Below are positions 31,715 to 40,861 of a stretch of 64,000 bases of DNA, piece after piece (within the stretch, counting starts at the first letter, position 1; every line of letters begins with the position of its first letter). The stretch is from Haloimpatiens lingqiaonensis (lineage in GTDB: Bacteria > Bacillota > Clostridia > Clostridiales > Clostridiaceae). The stretch lies in assembly GCF_044502415.1 (NCBI RefSeq), contig NZ_CP172402.1; one strand, given 5' to 3'. The notes beneath the pieces were generated by a model that was given only the letters and a program-made list of their open reading frames with translations, was not told the origin of the DNA and did no database searches. The position numbers and the translations under genes were made by a program.

Positions 31715-32731
31715 TTGGCTAAAAATACGGATAAACTAACAGGGGTTCAAAAGGCTGCTATACTGTTTATAACCTTAGGACCAGAAGCAGCGGCTAAAAT
31801 TATAAAAAGGCTTCCGGAGACAGATATACAGAAAATAACCTATGAAATAGCAAATATAACCTCTGTAAAGTCAGAACAAAGAATGGAAATACTAAATGAG
31901 TTTATTGAAATAAACAAGGCGAAGGATTACATAAAAGAGGGCGGTATAGGATATGCAAGGGATGTTTTATCAAAGGCATTAGGTCCTCAAAGGGCCATGG
32001 AAATACTTAATAAGGTTACAGAAGCCACACAGCAGTATAGGCCGTTTGCTATAGCTAGAAAAGCAGATGCTCATCAGCTTTTAAATGTAATAGCTAATGA
32101 GCATCCTCAAACAATTGCACTTATACTTTGTTATATGCAGTCAGAAAAAGCTGGACAAATTATATCGTCCTTACCAGAGGAGCTTCAAAGTGATGTGGCA
32201 TATAGAATAGCTACTTTAAGTAACATATCCCCTATGGTAATAAAGGAGATAGAAAAGGTTCTTGATGGTAAATTGTCTTCTGTGGTTCGTTCAGATGCAA
32301 CTACTATGGGCGGGGTACAAACCCTTGTGGATATTTTAAATAGAGTAGATAGAAATACAGAGAAGAATATAACCGAAGGACTAGAAAGAGAAGACGAAGA
32401 ATTAGCTGAAAAGATAAGACAATCTATGTTTGTATTCGAAGATATTATTTCTTTAGATGATGTATCAATCCAAAGAATTTTAAGAGAAGTGGAGACAAAG
32501 GATTTGGCACTAGCTTTAAAAGGAGCTACAGAAGAAGTTTCAAATGTTGTATTTAGAAACCAATCCAAGAGAGCGGCGGCTTCCTTAAAAGAAGATATAG
32601 AGTTCTTAGGACCAGTAAGGCTAATGGATGTAGAAAAGGCACAGCAAAAGATAGTTGCTATAATAAGAAGATTAGATGACGCTGGGGAAATAGTAATTTC
32701 AAGAGGTGGAGAAGATGCAATCATCGTTTAA
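31715..32731 (+). CDS. fliG: FliG motor switch protein
   Basis: Protein of 338 aa with TTG start 31715 behind GAGGTGAT. The N-terminal GVQKAAILFITLGPEAAAKI, the middle EHPQTIALILCYM and the C-terminal torque region (MFVFEDIISLDDVSIQRILR; KRAAASLKEDIEFLGPVRL) are all present. It transmits force from MotA to the rotor and binds FliM. The end overlaps the fliH start. Confidence 0.96.
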   Translation: MAKNTDKLTGVQKAAILFITLGPEAAAKIIKRLPETDIQKITYEIANITSVKSEQRMEILNEFIEINKAKDYIKEGGIGYARDVLSKALGPQRAMEILNKVTEATQQYRPFAIARKADAHQLLNVIANEHPQTIALILCYMQSEKAGQIISSLPEELQSDVAYRIATLSNISPMVIKEIEKVLDGKLSSVVRSDATTMGGVQTLVDILNRVDRNTEKNITEGLEREDEELAEKIRQSMFVFEDIISLDDVSIQRILREVETKDLALALKGATEEVSNVVFRNQSKRAAASLKEDIEFLGPVRLMDVEKAQQKIVAIIRRLDDAGEIVISRGGEDAIIV

Positions 32732-33479
32732 TGTAATTAAAAATGAAAATGCAGAGCCTTTGGGAGAAAAAGAAATAGTTGTAGAATACGTTCCTAGAAA
32801 AGTTTTGAATACAAATCTATATAAAGAATCAGATGAAAATTTAGATAAAAATCTAGAAAATGAGCCCTATAGCAAACTGGCTACATCTATAGTGGAAGCT
32901 GCTAGAAGTAAAAGTGACGAGATAATAAGAAAAGCTTATGAGGAAGCAGCAAAAGTTCAGATGGAAGCAGAGAAAAAGGGCCATAGATTAGGTCATGAAA
33001 AGGGATACAAAGAAGGCTATGAAGAAGGATACAGGAAAGCACTAGAAGAGGCTCAAAATGAGGCATTAGCTATAATAGAAACAGCTAATGCCATCCTAAA
33101 AAGTGCTAAAGTACAATATGAAGAGTATCTAGAAGAAAAAGAAGAAAATATAAAAGAACTTATGGTAGAGATAGTTTCAAATATATTAAAAAAAGAAGTG
33201 AAATGTGAAGATACAATTTCTAATTTAATAAGGGAAGTAGTTAAGGATTCAAGAAAATCACAGGTTTTTATAATTAAATGCAACAGTGTACATGAGGATA
33301 AATTAAAGGAAGAGGTTGAGCATTGGAAGGTATCCTTAGGAATAAAGGGGGAGATTTTCATAATTGCAGATGATTTTTTAGAAGAAGCCCAAGTTATTGT
33401 AGAAAAGGATAATGGAAAAGTAGAAATACATATTGAAGAATCTATAGAAAAAATAAAAGACATAATTTTAAATTCTTGA
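32715..33479 (+). CDS. fliH: FliH export ATPase regulator
   Basis: Protein of 254 aa, highly charged. A central helix with regular G-x-x-x-G spacing (EKKGHRLGHEKGYKEGYEEG) is the mark of FliH, followed by a V/A-ATPase stator-like C-terminal domain (QVIVEKDNGKVEIHIEESIE). It holds FliI at the export gate. ATG 32715 is chosen over GTG 32706, which sits in the AGGTGG ribosome site. The start overlaps the end of fliG. Confidence 0.9.
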   Translation: MQSSFNVIKNENAEPLGEKEIVVEYVPRKVLNTNLYKESDENLDKNLENEPYSKLATSIVEAARSKSDEIIRKAYEEAAKVQMEAEKKGHRLGHEKGYKEGYEEGYRKALEEAQNEALAIIETANAILKSAKVQYEEYLEEKEENIKELMVEIVSNILKKEVKCEDTISNLIREVVKDSRKSQVFIIKCNSVHEDKLKEEVEHWKVSLGIKGEIFIIADDFLEEAQVIVEKDNGKVEIHIEESIEKIKDIILNS

Positions 33480-33494
33480 AAGGAATGAGACTTC

Positions 33495-34808
33495 TTGATT
33501 AATATAGATTTTAAAAAAATATTAAAAGAAGTTAAGGATACAAATTTTAATTATCAAGAGGGAAAAGTTCAAAAGGTAATAGGATTGACCATAGAAGTTC
33601 AAGGTATAAAAGCTTTTATAGGTGAAGTGTGTACCATATATAATGAAAAAAATCATCCTATAAATTGTGAAGTTGTTGGTTTTAAAGAGGACAATGTAAT
33701 ATTGATGCCTCTTGGAGAATTGGTAGGTATATCACCAGGATGCAGAGTAGTTCCTGGTGGAAGACCTTTAAGTGTAAGATGTTCTCAGGAACTTTTAGGA
33801 AAAGTTTTAGATGGTATTGGCATACCACTTAACTCAGAGGAGCTAAAGCATGGATATATGTATCCTTTAGACACAGAACCACCGGATCCTTTAAATAGAA
33901 GGAGAATTAAAGAGGTTATTCCCACTGGAGTGAGAGCTATTGACGGATTTCTAACCTGCGGCGAGGGCCAAAGAATTGGTATATTTGCAGGAAGTGGCGT
34001 TGGAAAAAGTACTACTTTGGGTATGATTGCTAGAGAAGCTAAGGCAGATGTAAATGTTATAGCCCTAATAGGAGAAAGAGGTAGAGAAGTACTAGACTTT
34101 ATACAAAAGGATTTAGGAGAAGAGGGCATGAAAAAATCCGTTATAGTTTGTGCTACTTCAGATAAGCCAGCATTAGTTAGGCTTAAGGGGGCCTTTACAG
34201 CTACAGCTATATCAGAATATTTTAGAGATCAAGGTAAAAAGGTTATATTGATGATGGACTCTGTAACTAGATTTGCCATGGCTCAAAGGGAAATAGGATT
34301 AGCCATAGGAGAGCCGCCTGCCACTAAAGGATATACTCCGTCAGTTTTTGCAAAGCTTCCAAGGCTTATGGAAAGAGCAGGTATGTCTCAAGAGGGTTCC
34401 ATAACAGCGTTTTATACTGTTTTGGTGGATGGCGATGATTTCAATGAACCCATTGCAGATGCTGTAAGGGGTATTTTAGATGGACATATAGTTCTATCTA
34501 GAGCGTTAGCTGCAAAAAATCATTATCCAGCTATAGATGTATTGAGTAGTGTAAGTAGACTTATGTCAGAAATAGCAGATAGAGAACACAAAGAAGCTGC
34601 TTCTATAGGTAGGGATATGCTAGCTACCTACAAGGAATCAGAAGATTTAATAAATATAGGTGCTTATGTAAAAGGCACTAATAAAAAATTGGACATGGCA
34701 ATGGAATACAACGATATTTTAGAACAATACCTCAAGCAGAATGTAGATGAAAAAAGTGAATTTAAGGATAATATTCAGAGGTTAAAAAATATGTTTTCCC
34801 ATAATTAA
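33495..34808 (+). CDS. fliI: FliI flagellum-specific export ATPase
   Basis: Protein of 437 aa, F1-beta-like. Walker A AGSGVGKS at residues 165-172, Walker B region KKVILMMDSVTRF, and the T3SS ATPase signature PPATKGYTPSVFAKLPRLME. TTG start 33495, ten bases after AAGGA. It powers substrate release at the type III export gate with FliH and FliJ, both adjacent. Confidence 0.97.
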   Translation: MINIDFKKILKEVKDTNFNYQEGKVQKVIGLTIEVQGIKAFIGEVCTIYNEKNHPINCEVVGFKEDNVILMPLGELVGISPGCRVVPGGRPLSVRCSQELLGKVLDGIGIPLNSEELKHGYMYPLDTEPPDPLNRRRIKEVIPTGVRAIDGFLTCGEGQRIGIFAGSGVGKSTTLGMIAREAKADVNVIALIGERGREVLDFIQKDLGEEGMKKSVIVCATSDKPALVRLKGAFTATAISEYFRDQGKKVILMMDSVTRFAMAQREIGLAIGEPPATKGYTPSVFAKLPRLMERAGMSQEGSITAFYTVLVDGDDFNEPIADAVRGILDGHIVLSRALAAKNHYPAIDVLSSVSRLMSEIADREHKEAASIGRDMLATYKESEDLINIGAYVKGTNKKLDMAMEYNDILEQYLKQNVDEKSEFKDNIQRLKNMFSHN

Positions 34809-34826
34809 ATTTAGGGGGTAGAAACT

Positions 34827-35273
34827 TTGCAGGCTTTCAATTTTAAACTTCAGAAATTATTAGATATAAGGGAAAGTATGGAAGAAAAGAGTAAAGTGGA
34901 ATTTAAAAAAGTACAAAATGAAAAAAATCAAGTGGAACATAAACTTCAAAATTTAAAAGAAAATTATAACAAACATAGAATTATAGATTTCAATAATTCC
35001 ACAGTGGAAAAGAAAATCCAACAAAACTATCTTAATTCTTTAAATAGATCTATAAAAGAAACAGAGACTCTTTTAGACATTAAAGAAAAAGAAGTGAATA
35101 TTAAAAGAGAAGAATTGAAGCAAAAGCAAATAGATAAAAAAATAGTGAGAACTTTAAAGGAAAAGAAAAAAGAAGAATTCATAAAAGAGCAAAATTTAAT
35201 TGAACAAAGGAACAATGATGAATTTGCTCTTTATGCATATATAAGAAATACTAGAAAAGGAGGTGAAATTTAA
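34827..35273 (+). CDS. fliJ: FliJ export chaperone/central stalk
   Basis: Protein of 148 aa, nearly all coiled coil. It begins FNFKLQKLLDIRESMEEKSK, which is characteristic of FliJ. It has basic and glutamate-rich heptads and no other domain. TTG start 34827 after AGGGGG. It lies between fliI and fliK as usual; it couples the ATPase to the FlhA ring. Confidence 0.9.
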   Translation: MQAFNFKLQKLLDIRESMEEKSKVEFKKVQNEKNQVEHKLQNLKENYNKHRIIDFNNSTVEKKIQQNYLNSLNRSIKETETLLDIKEKEVNIKREELKQKQIDKKIVRTLKEKKKEEFIKEQNLIEQRNNDEFALYAYIRNTRKGGEI

Positions 35274-35274
35274 T

Positions 35275-36579
35275 ATGGCAGTAATAGGGAAATCTGCCTC
35301 TAATCCTATAGATATTCAAATAAAAAATATATCAAGGGATAAGGCAACATCTAATGATAAACAGCTAAAATTCTTTAAGGATAAATTACAAGAAAAAATG
35401 GATGGCAGCTCAATTAATTCAAAAGAAACACAGGAAAAGGAAAGCATTTCCCAAGAGGAAGGTGAAAAAGATACCTTATCTAAGAAAGATGAAAAACTAC
35501 TTAGTATATTAGAAGAAATTTACAAACTTTTATATGAAAGAAAGCATATAGATATTTCCAAGAAGCTTAAGCCTATTATAAAGGGTGGTAATGGTGAAGA
35601 AATAGCTAAAATTGCTGATAGTAAAATTTATAATCTTCTGGGAAATTCAAGTAAAGCCATGGAAGAACAAAATGATGATTTTTCAAGGTTAAAAGCCCTT
35701 CTTATAAATAATGAATCAGCTTTAAATTTACAAGGAAAAGATAAAGAAATAATTGAAAAAATTGCATTGCTTGATAATAGTATAGAAGTTTTCAACGAAG
35801 AAAATTTAAATGCAAATGATTTAGCTAAATTTATAAGTGAAAAGTTAAAAAATGCAATTGAACATAAAGGATTAACTCAAAATAAGTTAAATGCCATAGA
35901 AGTTCCTAAAAAGAATTTTGATGAAATTTTGCAAAAGGACAAAGCCTATGAAAGTATTGAAAATACAACAGTATCCAAGGAAGAAACTTTTCTGAAAAAT
36001 CTAATAGGCAAGGAAGAAAAGCATAGCCAAGGACAAAATTTAGATTTGCAGTTAAATAAGCTAACTAATTTAGATGGATTAAATAAATTTACCACAATAG
36101 ATAAAAATCTATCTGTAGAAGTAAAGGAAAATATAACAATTACAAAAGCAAATATGATAGAAGATATGGTTAAAAGTATAAAGTACATGGAAAATAAAGG
36201 GCTAAAGGATTTAACTGTAAAGGTTATGCCTAAAGAATTAGGGGAGATTGTTATAAAACTTACAATGGAGGCTGGAAAGATAAAATTAGCTTTAAATGCT
36301 TCTTCAAAAGATACATATTATCTATTGAACTCAAATATAGGAGAATTAAGCGAAAAGCTAACTGATTCCAATATTAAGATACAACCAGCAGAAATAAATA
36401 TATACAATCAAGACACAACCTTTTTTAGCAATGAATTTTCAGGGAATAGAAATGATGCTAAGGAAAATGGTAACTCTTATAGAAAGGGATTTTTAGTACA
36501 AGATAAATCTTTAAGTGATGATGAAGAAATAATAAATAACTATGAAATTTATAAAGGAAATTTAAATGCTAAAGTTTAG
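35275..36579 (+). CDS. fliK: FliK hook-length control protein
   Basis: Protein of 434 aa. The N-terminal two thirds are low-complexity and charged. The conserved C-terminal FLK domain is visible as LTVKVMPKELGEIVIKLTM, then AGKIKLALNASS. FliK acts as the ruler and switches export from hook to filament subunits via the FlhB domain. ATG 35275 has GGAGGTG upstream; the GTG at 35263 lies in that site. Starts just after the fliJ stop. Confidence 0.9.
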   Translation: MAVIGKSASNPIDIQIKNISRDKATSNDKQLKFFKDKLQEKMDGSSINSKETQEKESISQEEGEKDTLSKKDEKLLSILEEIYKLLYERKHIDISKKLKPIIKGGNGEEIAKIADSKIYNLLGNSSKAMEEQNDDFSRLKALLINNESALNLQGKDKEIIEKIALLDNSIEVFNEENLNANDLAKFISEKLKNAIEHKGLTQNKLNAIEVPKKNFDEILQKDKAYESIENTTVSKEETFLKNLIGKEEKHSQGQNLDLQLNKLTNLDGLNKFTTIDKNLSVEVKENITITKANMIEDMVKSIKYMENKGLKDLTVKVMPKELGEIVIKLTMEAGKIKLALNASSKDTYYLLNSNIGELSEKLTDSNIKIQPAEINIYNQDTTFFSNEFSGNRNDAKENGNSYRKGFLVQDKSLSDDEEIINNYEIYKGNLNAKV

Positions 36580-36599
36580 AAAATATGGAGGTATAAAAT

Positions 36600-37337
36600 A
36601 TGCCTAATAATATTAATACAGGGAAAAGTTTAGAGGGCTATAATGGTATTTCTGGTAGTTATGAATCCTCAAGGGCAACCAATAGGGGAACGAGAATTGT
36701 AAAAAAGGGCAATGAACTAGATAAAAATGCTTTTTTAAGGATACTCACTGCGGAACTATCCAATCAGGATCCCACAAATGCTAAGGATTCCACTCAATTT
36801 GTATCACAATTAGCACAGTTTTCTTCTCTAGAGCAGATGGCAAATTTAAATAGCACTATGAGTTTTTCTAGTGCACAATCTCTTGTGGGTAAAGTAGTAG
36901 CATTAAATGATTATGATAGCAGAGGAATGCAATATGGTGGACAAGTAGTTAGTGTAAATAAAAATGGAGATGACATTAAATTAACTGTTCAAGTGGTTGA
37001 AAACGGTAAAACTACACTTAAAGATTTTAGTTTTTCTTCTGTAGAAGATGTAATTCATTTAAATGACAATAGACTGGATTATATTAATTCAAATATGGGA
37101 TTTTTATTAGCTTCAAATATGATGGAGAAAAAAATCGAGGCTAAAGTATATGAATTAAATGAAAAAGGCGAAAAAGTAGAAAAAACTTATTCAGGCATGG
37201 TAAAGGGAATTTCTAGGGATTCAAATGGAATTAATCTAAAAGTTTTAGTGGAGCAAGATGGAAAGGTTGAAGAGAAATATATACCTTATGATGCAGTAGT
37301 TAAAGTAGACATGATTAATCTTAATAATATGGATTAG
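36600..37337 (+). CDS. flgD: FlgD hook assembly scaffold
   Basis: Protein of 245 aa. NAFLRILTAELSNQDPTNAK, then DSTQFVSQLAQFSSLEQM, is the classic FlgD N-terminus. The C-terminal part is a tudor/FnIII-like domain. FlgD caps the growing hook. ATG 36600 after TGGAGG. Between fliK and the small TIGR02530 gene, as in many firmicutes. Confidence 0.95.
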   Translation: MPNNINTGKSLEGYNGISGSYESSRATNRGTRIVKKGNELDKNAFLRILTAELSNQDPTNAKDSTQFVSQLAQFSSLEQMANLNSTMSFSSAQSLVGKVVALNDYDSRGMQYGGQVVSVNKNGDDIKLTVQVVENGKTTLKDFSFSSVEDVIHLNDNRLDYINSNMGFLLASNMMEKKIEAKVYELNEKGEKVEKTYSGMVKGISRDSNGINLKVLVEQDGKVEEKYIPYDAVVKVDMINLNNMD

Positions 37338-37363
37338 ATTCATGTAGAAAGGATATTGATAGT

Positions 37364-37756
37364 ATGGGATACAGAGTGATAAATGGAAAATTATATCCCG
37401 TAGAGAATTTAAACGGACTTTCCAACAATAATAGGATTTGTCCTAAAGAGAATATAAATACAGAGGTAAATTTTAAGCAAATATTAGAAAAAGCTATAGA
37501 CAAAGAAAATAGATTTACCATATCTAATCATGCAGCTAAAAGGTTGGAGAGCAGAGATATAAAATTTTCTCAATTTGACATGGATAGTATTGATAAGGCT
37601 ATGAATAAAGCTGAGAAAAAGGGCGCAAGGGAATGTTTAATACTGTATAAAGACATTGCTTTAATAACAAATATAAAAAATAGAACAGTAATAACAGCAG
37701 TGCCTAAGGACGAAATGAGTGTGTTTACAAATGTAGATACAGTAGTCCTAGTTTAA
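37364..37756 (+). CDS. Flagellar operon protein, TIGR02530 type
   Basis: Protein of 130 aa. The segment NRFTISNHAAKRLESRDIKF (about 49-68) and the C-terminal ITNIKNRTVITAVPKDEM match the small protein found between flgD and flgE in firmicutes and spirochaetes. Its role is not well defined; a link to hook assembly has been suggested from its position. ATG 37364 follows GAAAGGAT. Confidence 0.85.
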   Translation: MGYRVINGKLYPVENLNGLSNNNRICPKENINTEVNFKQILEKAIDKENRFTISNHAAKRLESRDIKFSQFDMDSIDKAMNKAEKKGARECLILYKDIALITNIKNRTVITAVPKDEMSVFTNVDTVVLV

Positions 37757-37771
37757 AAAAAGAGCTGGACC

Positions 37772-37798
37772 GAAAGGAAGCTCACTCTTTGCCGATTG
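37772..37798 (+). promoter_or_regulatory. Possible weak sigma-28 promoter ahead of flgE
   Basis: GAAA (37772-37775), 15 bases, GCCGATTG (37791-37798). The -10 part is good and the -35 has G for T. The DNA also forms an AGCT-flanked hairpin, so it may be coincidental. Confidence 0.3.
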
Positions 37799-37851
37799 AC
37801 AGAAGCAAAGAAAAAACTAAAAGTTTAAAGTTAAAAAGGGACTGACAACAA

Positions 37852-39294
37852 ATGTTAAGATCAATGTATTCGGGTATCAGTGGAATGAGAGTTAATCAAA
37901 CAAAGCTTGATGTAGTTGGTAATAATATAGCTAACGTTGGAACCACTGCTTTTAAAGGTAGCAGAGTTAGATTTCAAGATATGTTAAGTCAAAGCATGAG
38001 TGAAGCTATAGGACCTGGAAGAAATCAAGGGGGTGTAAACCCTAAGCAAGTTGGACTAGGAGTTCAATTGGCAGGTATAGATACTTTAATGAGCCAAGGA
38101 ATGATGCAGCCCACAGGAAGAAACCTTGATGTGGGAGTAGATGGAGAAGGGTATTTTATAGTAGGAAGAGGAGCTATTCCAGAAAGCAATGCCGCAGGTA
38201 TAAAGGTAGATCCAAATGAACATAGCATGAACGGAAATGGAATGCAAGTAAGTTTTACAAGAGACGGATCTTTTACACTAGATCATAGAGGAAATTTATT
38301 GACTTCTGATGGATACAGGGTCTTAGGATATGCAGTTACACTTAAAGATGCCAATGGAAATAATTTAGGCCCAAATAGTATAGAATATAGCGCTAATGGA
38401 AATTGCAATTTTGTAGATGTGGATTCTGAAAATGGAATAAAAGCAACTGACAATTTAGTACCACTTAGAATACCAGAAGCTATATATGTAAGAGCTACAG
38501 TATTAAATAATAATGGTGATGCTACTACCAATACAAAGTTAAATTATACAGGTACAGTAGATGCCACTTCAGATAAGGATAAATTTCCTACTATAGGTAT
38601 AGATGGGGAAGGAAATAAATTTAGAGGGCCACAGGATGTAAAAATAGAAATTAAATGGGTGAAAAATTCAGATGACCCTACAAAGGGCACCTTTAATGTT
38701 TTTGTAAATGGCAAAGATTACGGAAAAGCTAATGAATTTAATAATAAAACGGATGTAAATAGTGCTGAAAAAGATCAAGGCTTATGTGAAATTTTGGGAA
38801 ACACTAAATTAAACATAGATGCAAGTAAGTTACCAACAAGTGAATCAGCTCCAGCCATAACAGATGAACAAAAAAAATATAGCTGGTCCTATGCTTTAAC
38901 AGCAGAAGGAGATAAAAAGGTAACTAGTTTTTCTATAGAAAAGGACGGCGTTATTAAAGCTACTCTTGATGATGGTAAGGTTACAGCTCTTGGACAAATA
39001 GCTATGGCTAGTTTTAGAAATACAGCAGGATTGAAAAAAATGGGTAAAAATATGTATCAAAACACTGCCAATTCTGGAGAACCTAATATAAGAAGTGGAA
39101 TAGGCGGTAATCCAGTAGTGGATAATAGTGATGGTTATGGAGATATGATGCAGGGAATGCTTGAAATGTCAAATATAGACCTAGCTGAACAATTTACAGA
39201 CATGATAGTTGCCAGCAGAGCCTTCCAAGCCAGCGGCAAAATGATAACAACAGGTGACGAAATACTGCAAGACATTATTAATTTGAAGAGATAG
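37852..39294 (+). CDS. flgE: FlgE hook protein
   Basis: Protein of 480 aa. MLRSMYSGISGMRVNQTKLD, then VVGNNIANVGTTAFKGSR, opens the protein. The central hook domains follow, and the C-terminal MLEMSNIDLAEQFTDMIVAS, then a RAFQASGKMI helix, closes it. FlgE polymerises into the hook outside the cell. Length is ordinary for firmicutes. A repeat-rich, gene-free gap of over 500 bases follows. Confidence 0.96.
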   Translation: MLRSMYSGISGMRVNQTKLDVVGNNIANVGTTAFKGSRVRFQDMLSQSMSEAIGPGRNQGGVNPKQVGLGVQLAGIDTLMSQGMMQPTGRNLDVGVDGEGYFIVGRGAIPESNAAGIKVDPNEHSMNGNGMQVSFTRDGSFTLDHRGNLLTSDGYRVLGYAVTLKDANGNNLGPNSIEYSANGNCNFVDVDSENGIKATDNLVPLRIPEAIYVRATVLNNNGDATTNTKLNYTGTVDATSDKDKFPTIGIDGEGNKFRGPQDVKIEIKWVKNSDDPTKGTFNVFVNGKDYGKANEFNNKTDVNSAEKDQGLCEILGNTKLNIDASKLPTSESAPAITDEQKKYSWSYALTAEGDKKVTSFSIEKDGVIKATLDDGKVTALGQIAMASFRNTAGLKKMGKNMYQNTANSGEPNIRSGIGGNPVVDNSDGYGDMMQGMLEMSNIDLAEQFTDMIVASRAFQASGKMITTGDEILQDIINLKR

Positions 39295-39306
39295 GTGAGA
39301 AATTAA

Positions 39307-39354
39307 AATTGACAATTGACAATTGACAATTGACAATTGACAGTGGACAATTGA
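39307..39354. repeat. GACAATT heptamer array after flgE
   Basis: Five near-perfect GACAATT units plus a degenerate one. Further degenerate 7-bp words (AGTAATAG, GGTAATA) continue to about 39480. It is another sequence family with the same period. Confidence 0.85.
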
Positions 39355-39510
39355 GAAATAATTAATAACTCAACTTTTGGATAAATTTTAAGTTCTACAT
39401 TATACAAAGTAAGAAGTAAAAAGTAATAGTAAACAGGTAATAGGTAATAGTGAATAAGTAAGAAGTGAAAGATAATAGTTAACAATTAATAATTATTAAG
39501 TGAGAGATTT

Positions 39511-39610
39511 GCATAATTAATAAATTTAAAATATAGCCACAATATATCGTATTCCGACAATTGGAACTATACCATATATTCACAAGATTTTATTTTAAAA
39601 TGAATTATGC
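39511..39610. repeat. 100-bp element with imperfect terminal inverted repeats
   Basis: GCATAATTAATAAATTTAAAAT at the left (shown to its first 8 bases exactly) mirrors ATTTTAAAATGAATTATGC at the right end, about 19 bases each. The centre is less AT-rich and has no ORF. It could be a small non-autonomous element or a structured RNA. Confidence 0.5.
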
Positions 39611-39667
39611 AATTTCCTCAATAATTAATTATTGAGTGCTATACTAGTGTACCAGAGTACCAAATTT

Positions 39668-39810
39668 CTAGCACCTAGAACCTAAAAGGAGTACCTAGAA
39701 CCTAAAAGAAGTACCTAAAAAAGTGGCTAGATATTAGATTGGAGACTGGGGATTGGAACTAGACTAGCAGAAGCCTAGCCCTCTGGCCCACTAGCCCACT
39801 AGCCCACTAA
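39668..39810. repeat. CTAGNAC and CTAGCCC heptamer arrays upstream of flbD
   Basis: CCTAGAACCTAAAAG-type units at 39671-39718, then CTAGCCCA/CTAGCCC units at 39774-39809. Array words of two families stand next to each other, ending directly before the AAAAAAGGGGTGA ribosome site of flbD. Confidence 0.8.
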
Positions 39811-39830
39811 AAAAGGGGTGATATTAATTT

Positions 39831-40022
39831 ATGATTGAACTTACAAAAATGACTCATAAAAAATTTATATTGAATGCTGAACATATTCAAGAAATAGAAG
39901 AGGTGCCGGAAACTCTTATTACTCTTACTAATGGTAAGAAGTATATTGTATTAGAGAGTGTGGAGCATGTTGTTAGAGAAGTAATAAAGTATAAAAGAAA
40001 GATATTTTCTGGTGATTTATAG
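39831..40022 (+). CDS. flbD: FlbD/SwrD small flagellar protein
   Basis: Protein of 63 aa. The segment MIELTKMTHKKFILNAEHIQ, then IEEVPETLITLTNGKKYIVL, is the FlbD family that lies between flgE and motA in firmicutes. The Bacillus homologue SwrD raises motor torque. It starts after a strong ribosome site and is 11 bases ahead of motA, so it is probably translated with the stator genes. Confidence 0.9.
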   Translation: MIELTKMTHKKFILNAEHIQEIEEVPETLITLTNGKKYIVLESVEHVVREVIKYKRKIFSGDL

Positions 40023-40033
40023 GAGGCAGTAGT

Positions 40034-40861
40034 ATGAAAAAGCAAGACATAATGACAAGCATTGGTATGTTGGCAGGTATTATATGTGTTGTTTACGGAA
40101 TTATGATAGGTGGAAGTGGCTCTATAGGACAAAGAGTTATGATTTTCTTTGACTTAGGTTCTATATTTATAACAGTAGGAGGATCCTTTGCTGCCTTACT
40201 TATTAACTATCCTCTTACACAATTAAAAAAGATGATTAAAGTAAATATGGAGGCCTATAGGGAACACACCATGGAAGGTGAAGAAATTATAGGAGATTTC
40301 ATAAATTTATCTAGAAAAGCTAGAAGAGAAGGGCTTTTGTCTTTAGAAGATGGCATTTCAGATATAAATGATGATTTTCTAAAAAAGGGACTTCAAATGG
40401 TTATAGATGGTATAGAGCCAGAAACTATAAGAGAAGTTATGGAATTAGAAATAGATGAAATGGAAAGAAGACATAGACAAGGTGCAGAAATGTTTAAATC
40501 TTGGGCAGCCTATGCTCCGGCTTTTGGTATGATTGGTACTTTAATTGGACTTATTCAAATGCTTGCCAATTTAAGTGATTCCGCATCTTTAGCATCTGGT
40601 ATGGCTAAAGCTCTTATAACTACTTTTTATGGTTCATTAATGGCTAATTTAATTTTTAATCCTATAGCAGCAAATTTAAATTACAAAACAGACATAGAAG
40701 TGGCAGGTAGAGAAATGATGCTTGAAGGTATTTTAGCTATTCAATCTGGTGTAAATCCAAGAATTGTACAGGAAAAATTAATTTCTTATTTATCACCAGA
40801 TGAAAGAAGTAAGTTTAATGAAACACAAGCTTTAGGAGATGAGGTAGTAGAAAATGTCTAG
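40034..40861 (+). CDS. motA: MotA stator protein
   Basis: Protein of 275 aa with four membrane segments (about 6-25, 34-54, 155-176, 186-207). The cytoplasmic loop between the second and third has the charged residues that contact FliG (LSRKARREGLLSLEDGI). AAYAPAFGMIGTLIGLIQML contains the conserved proline (P162) of the ion channel. The end overlaps motB. Confidence 0.95.
   Translation: MKKQDIMTSIGMLAGIICVVYGIMIGGSGSIGQRVMIFFDLGSIFITVGGSFAALLINYPLTQLKKMIKVNMEAYREHTMEGEEIIGDFINLSRKARREGLLSLEDGISDINDDFLKKGLQMVIDGIEPETIREVMELEIDEMERRHRQGAEMFKSWAAYAPAFGMIGTLIGLIQMLANLSDSASLASGMAKALITTFYGSLMANLIFNPIAANLNYKTDIEVAGREMMLEGILAIQSGVNPRIVQEKLISYLSPDERSKFNETQALGDEVVENV

Noticed and set aside
32185..32724. 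179-aa minus-strand ORF inside fliG
   Set aside because: It lies wholly within a well-conserved fliG, is Ser/Thr-rich in the way antisense frames of AT-rich genes are, and has no family resemblance.
39887..40132. Minus-strand ORF across flbD-motA
   Set aside because: Overlaps two conserved genes in sense and has no supporting signals.
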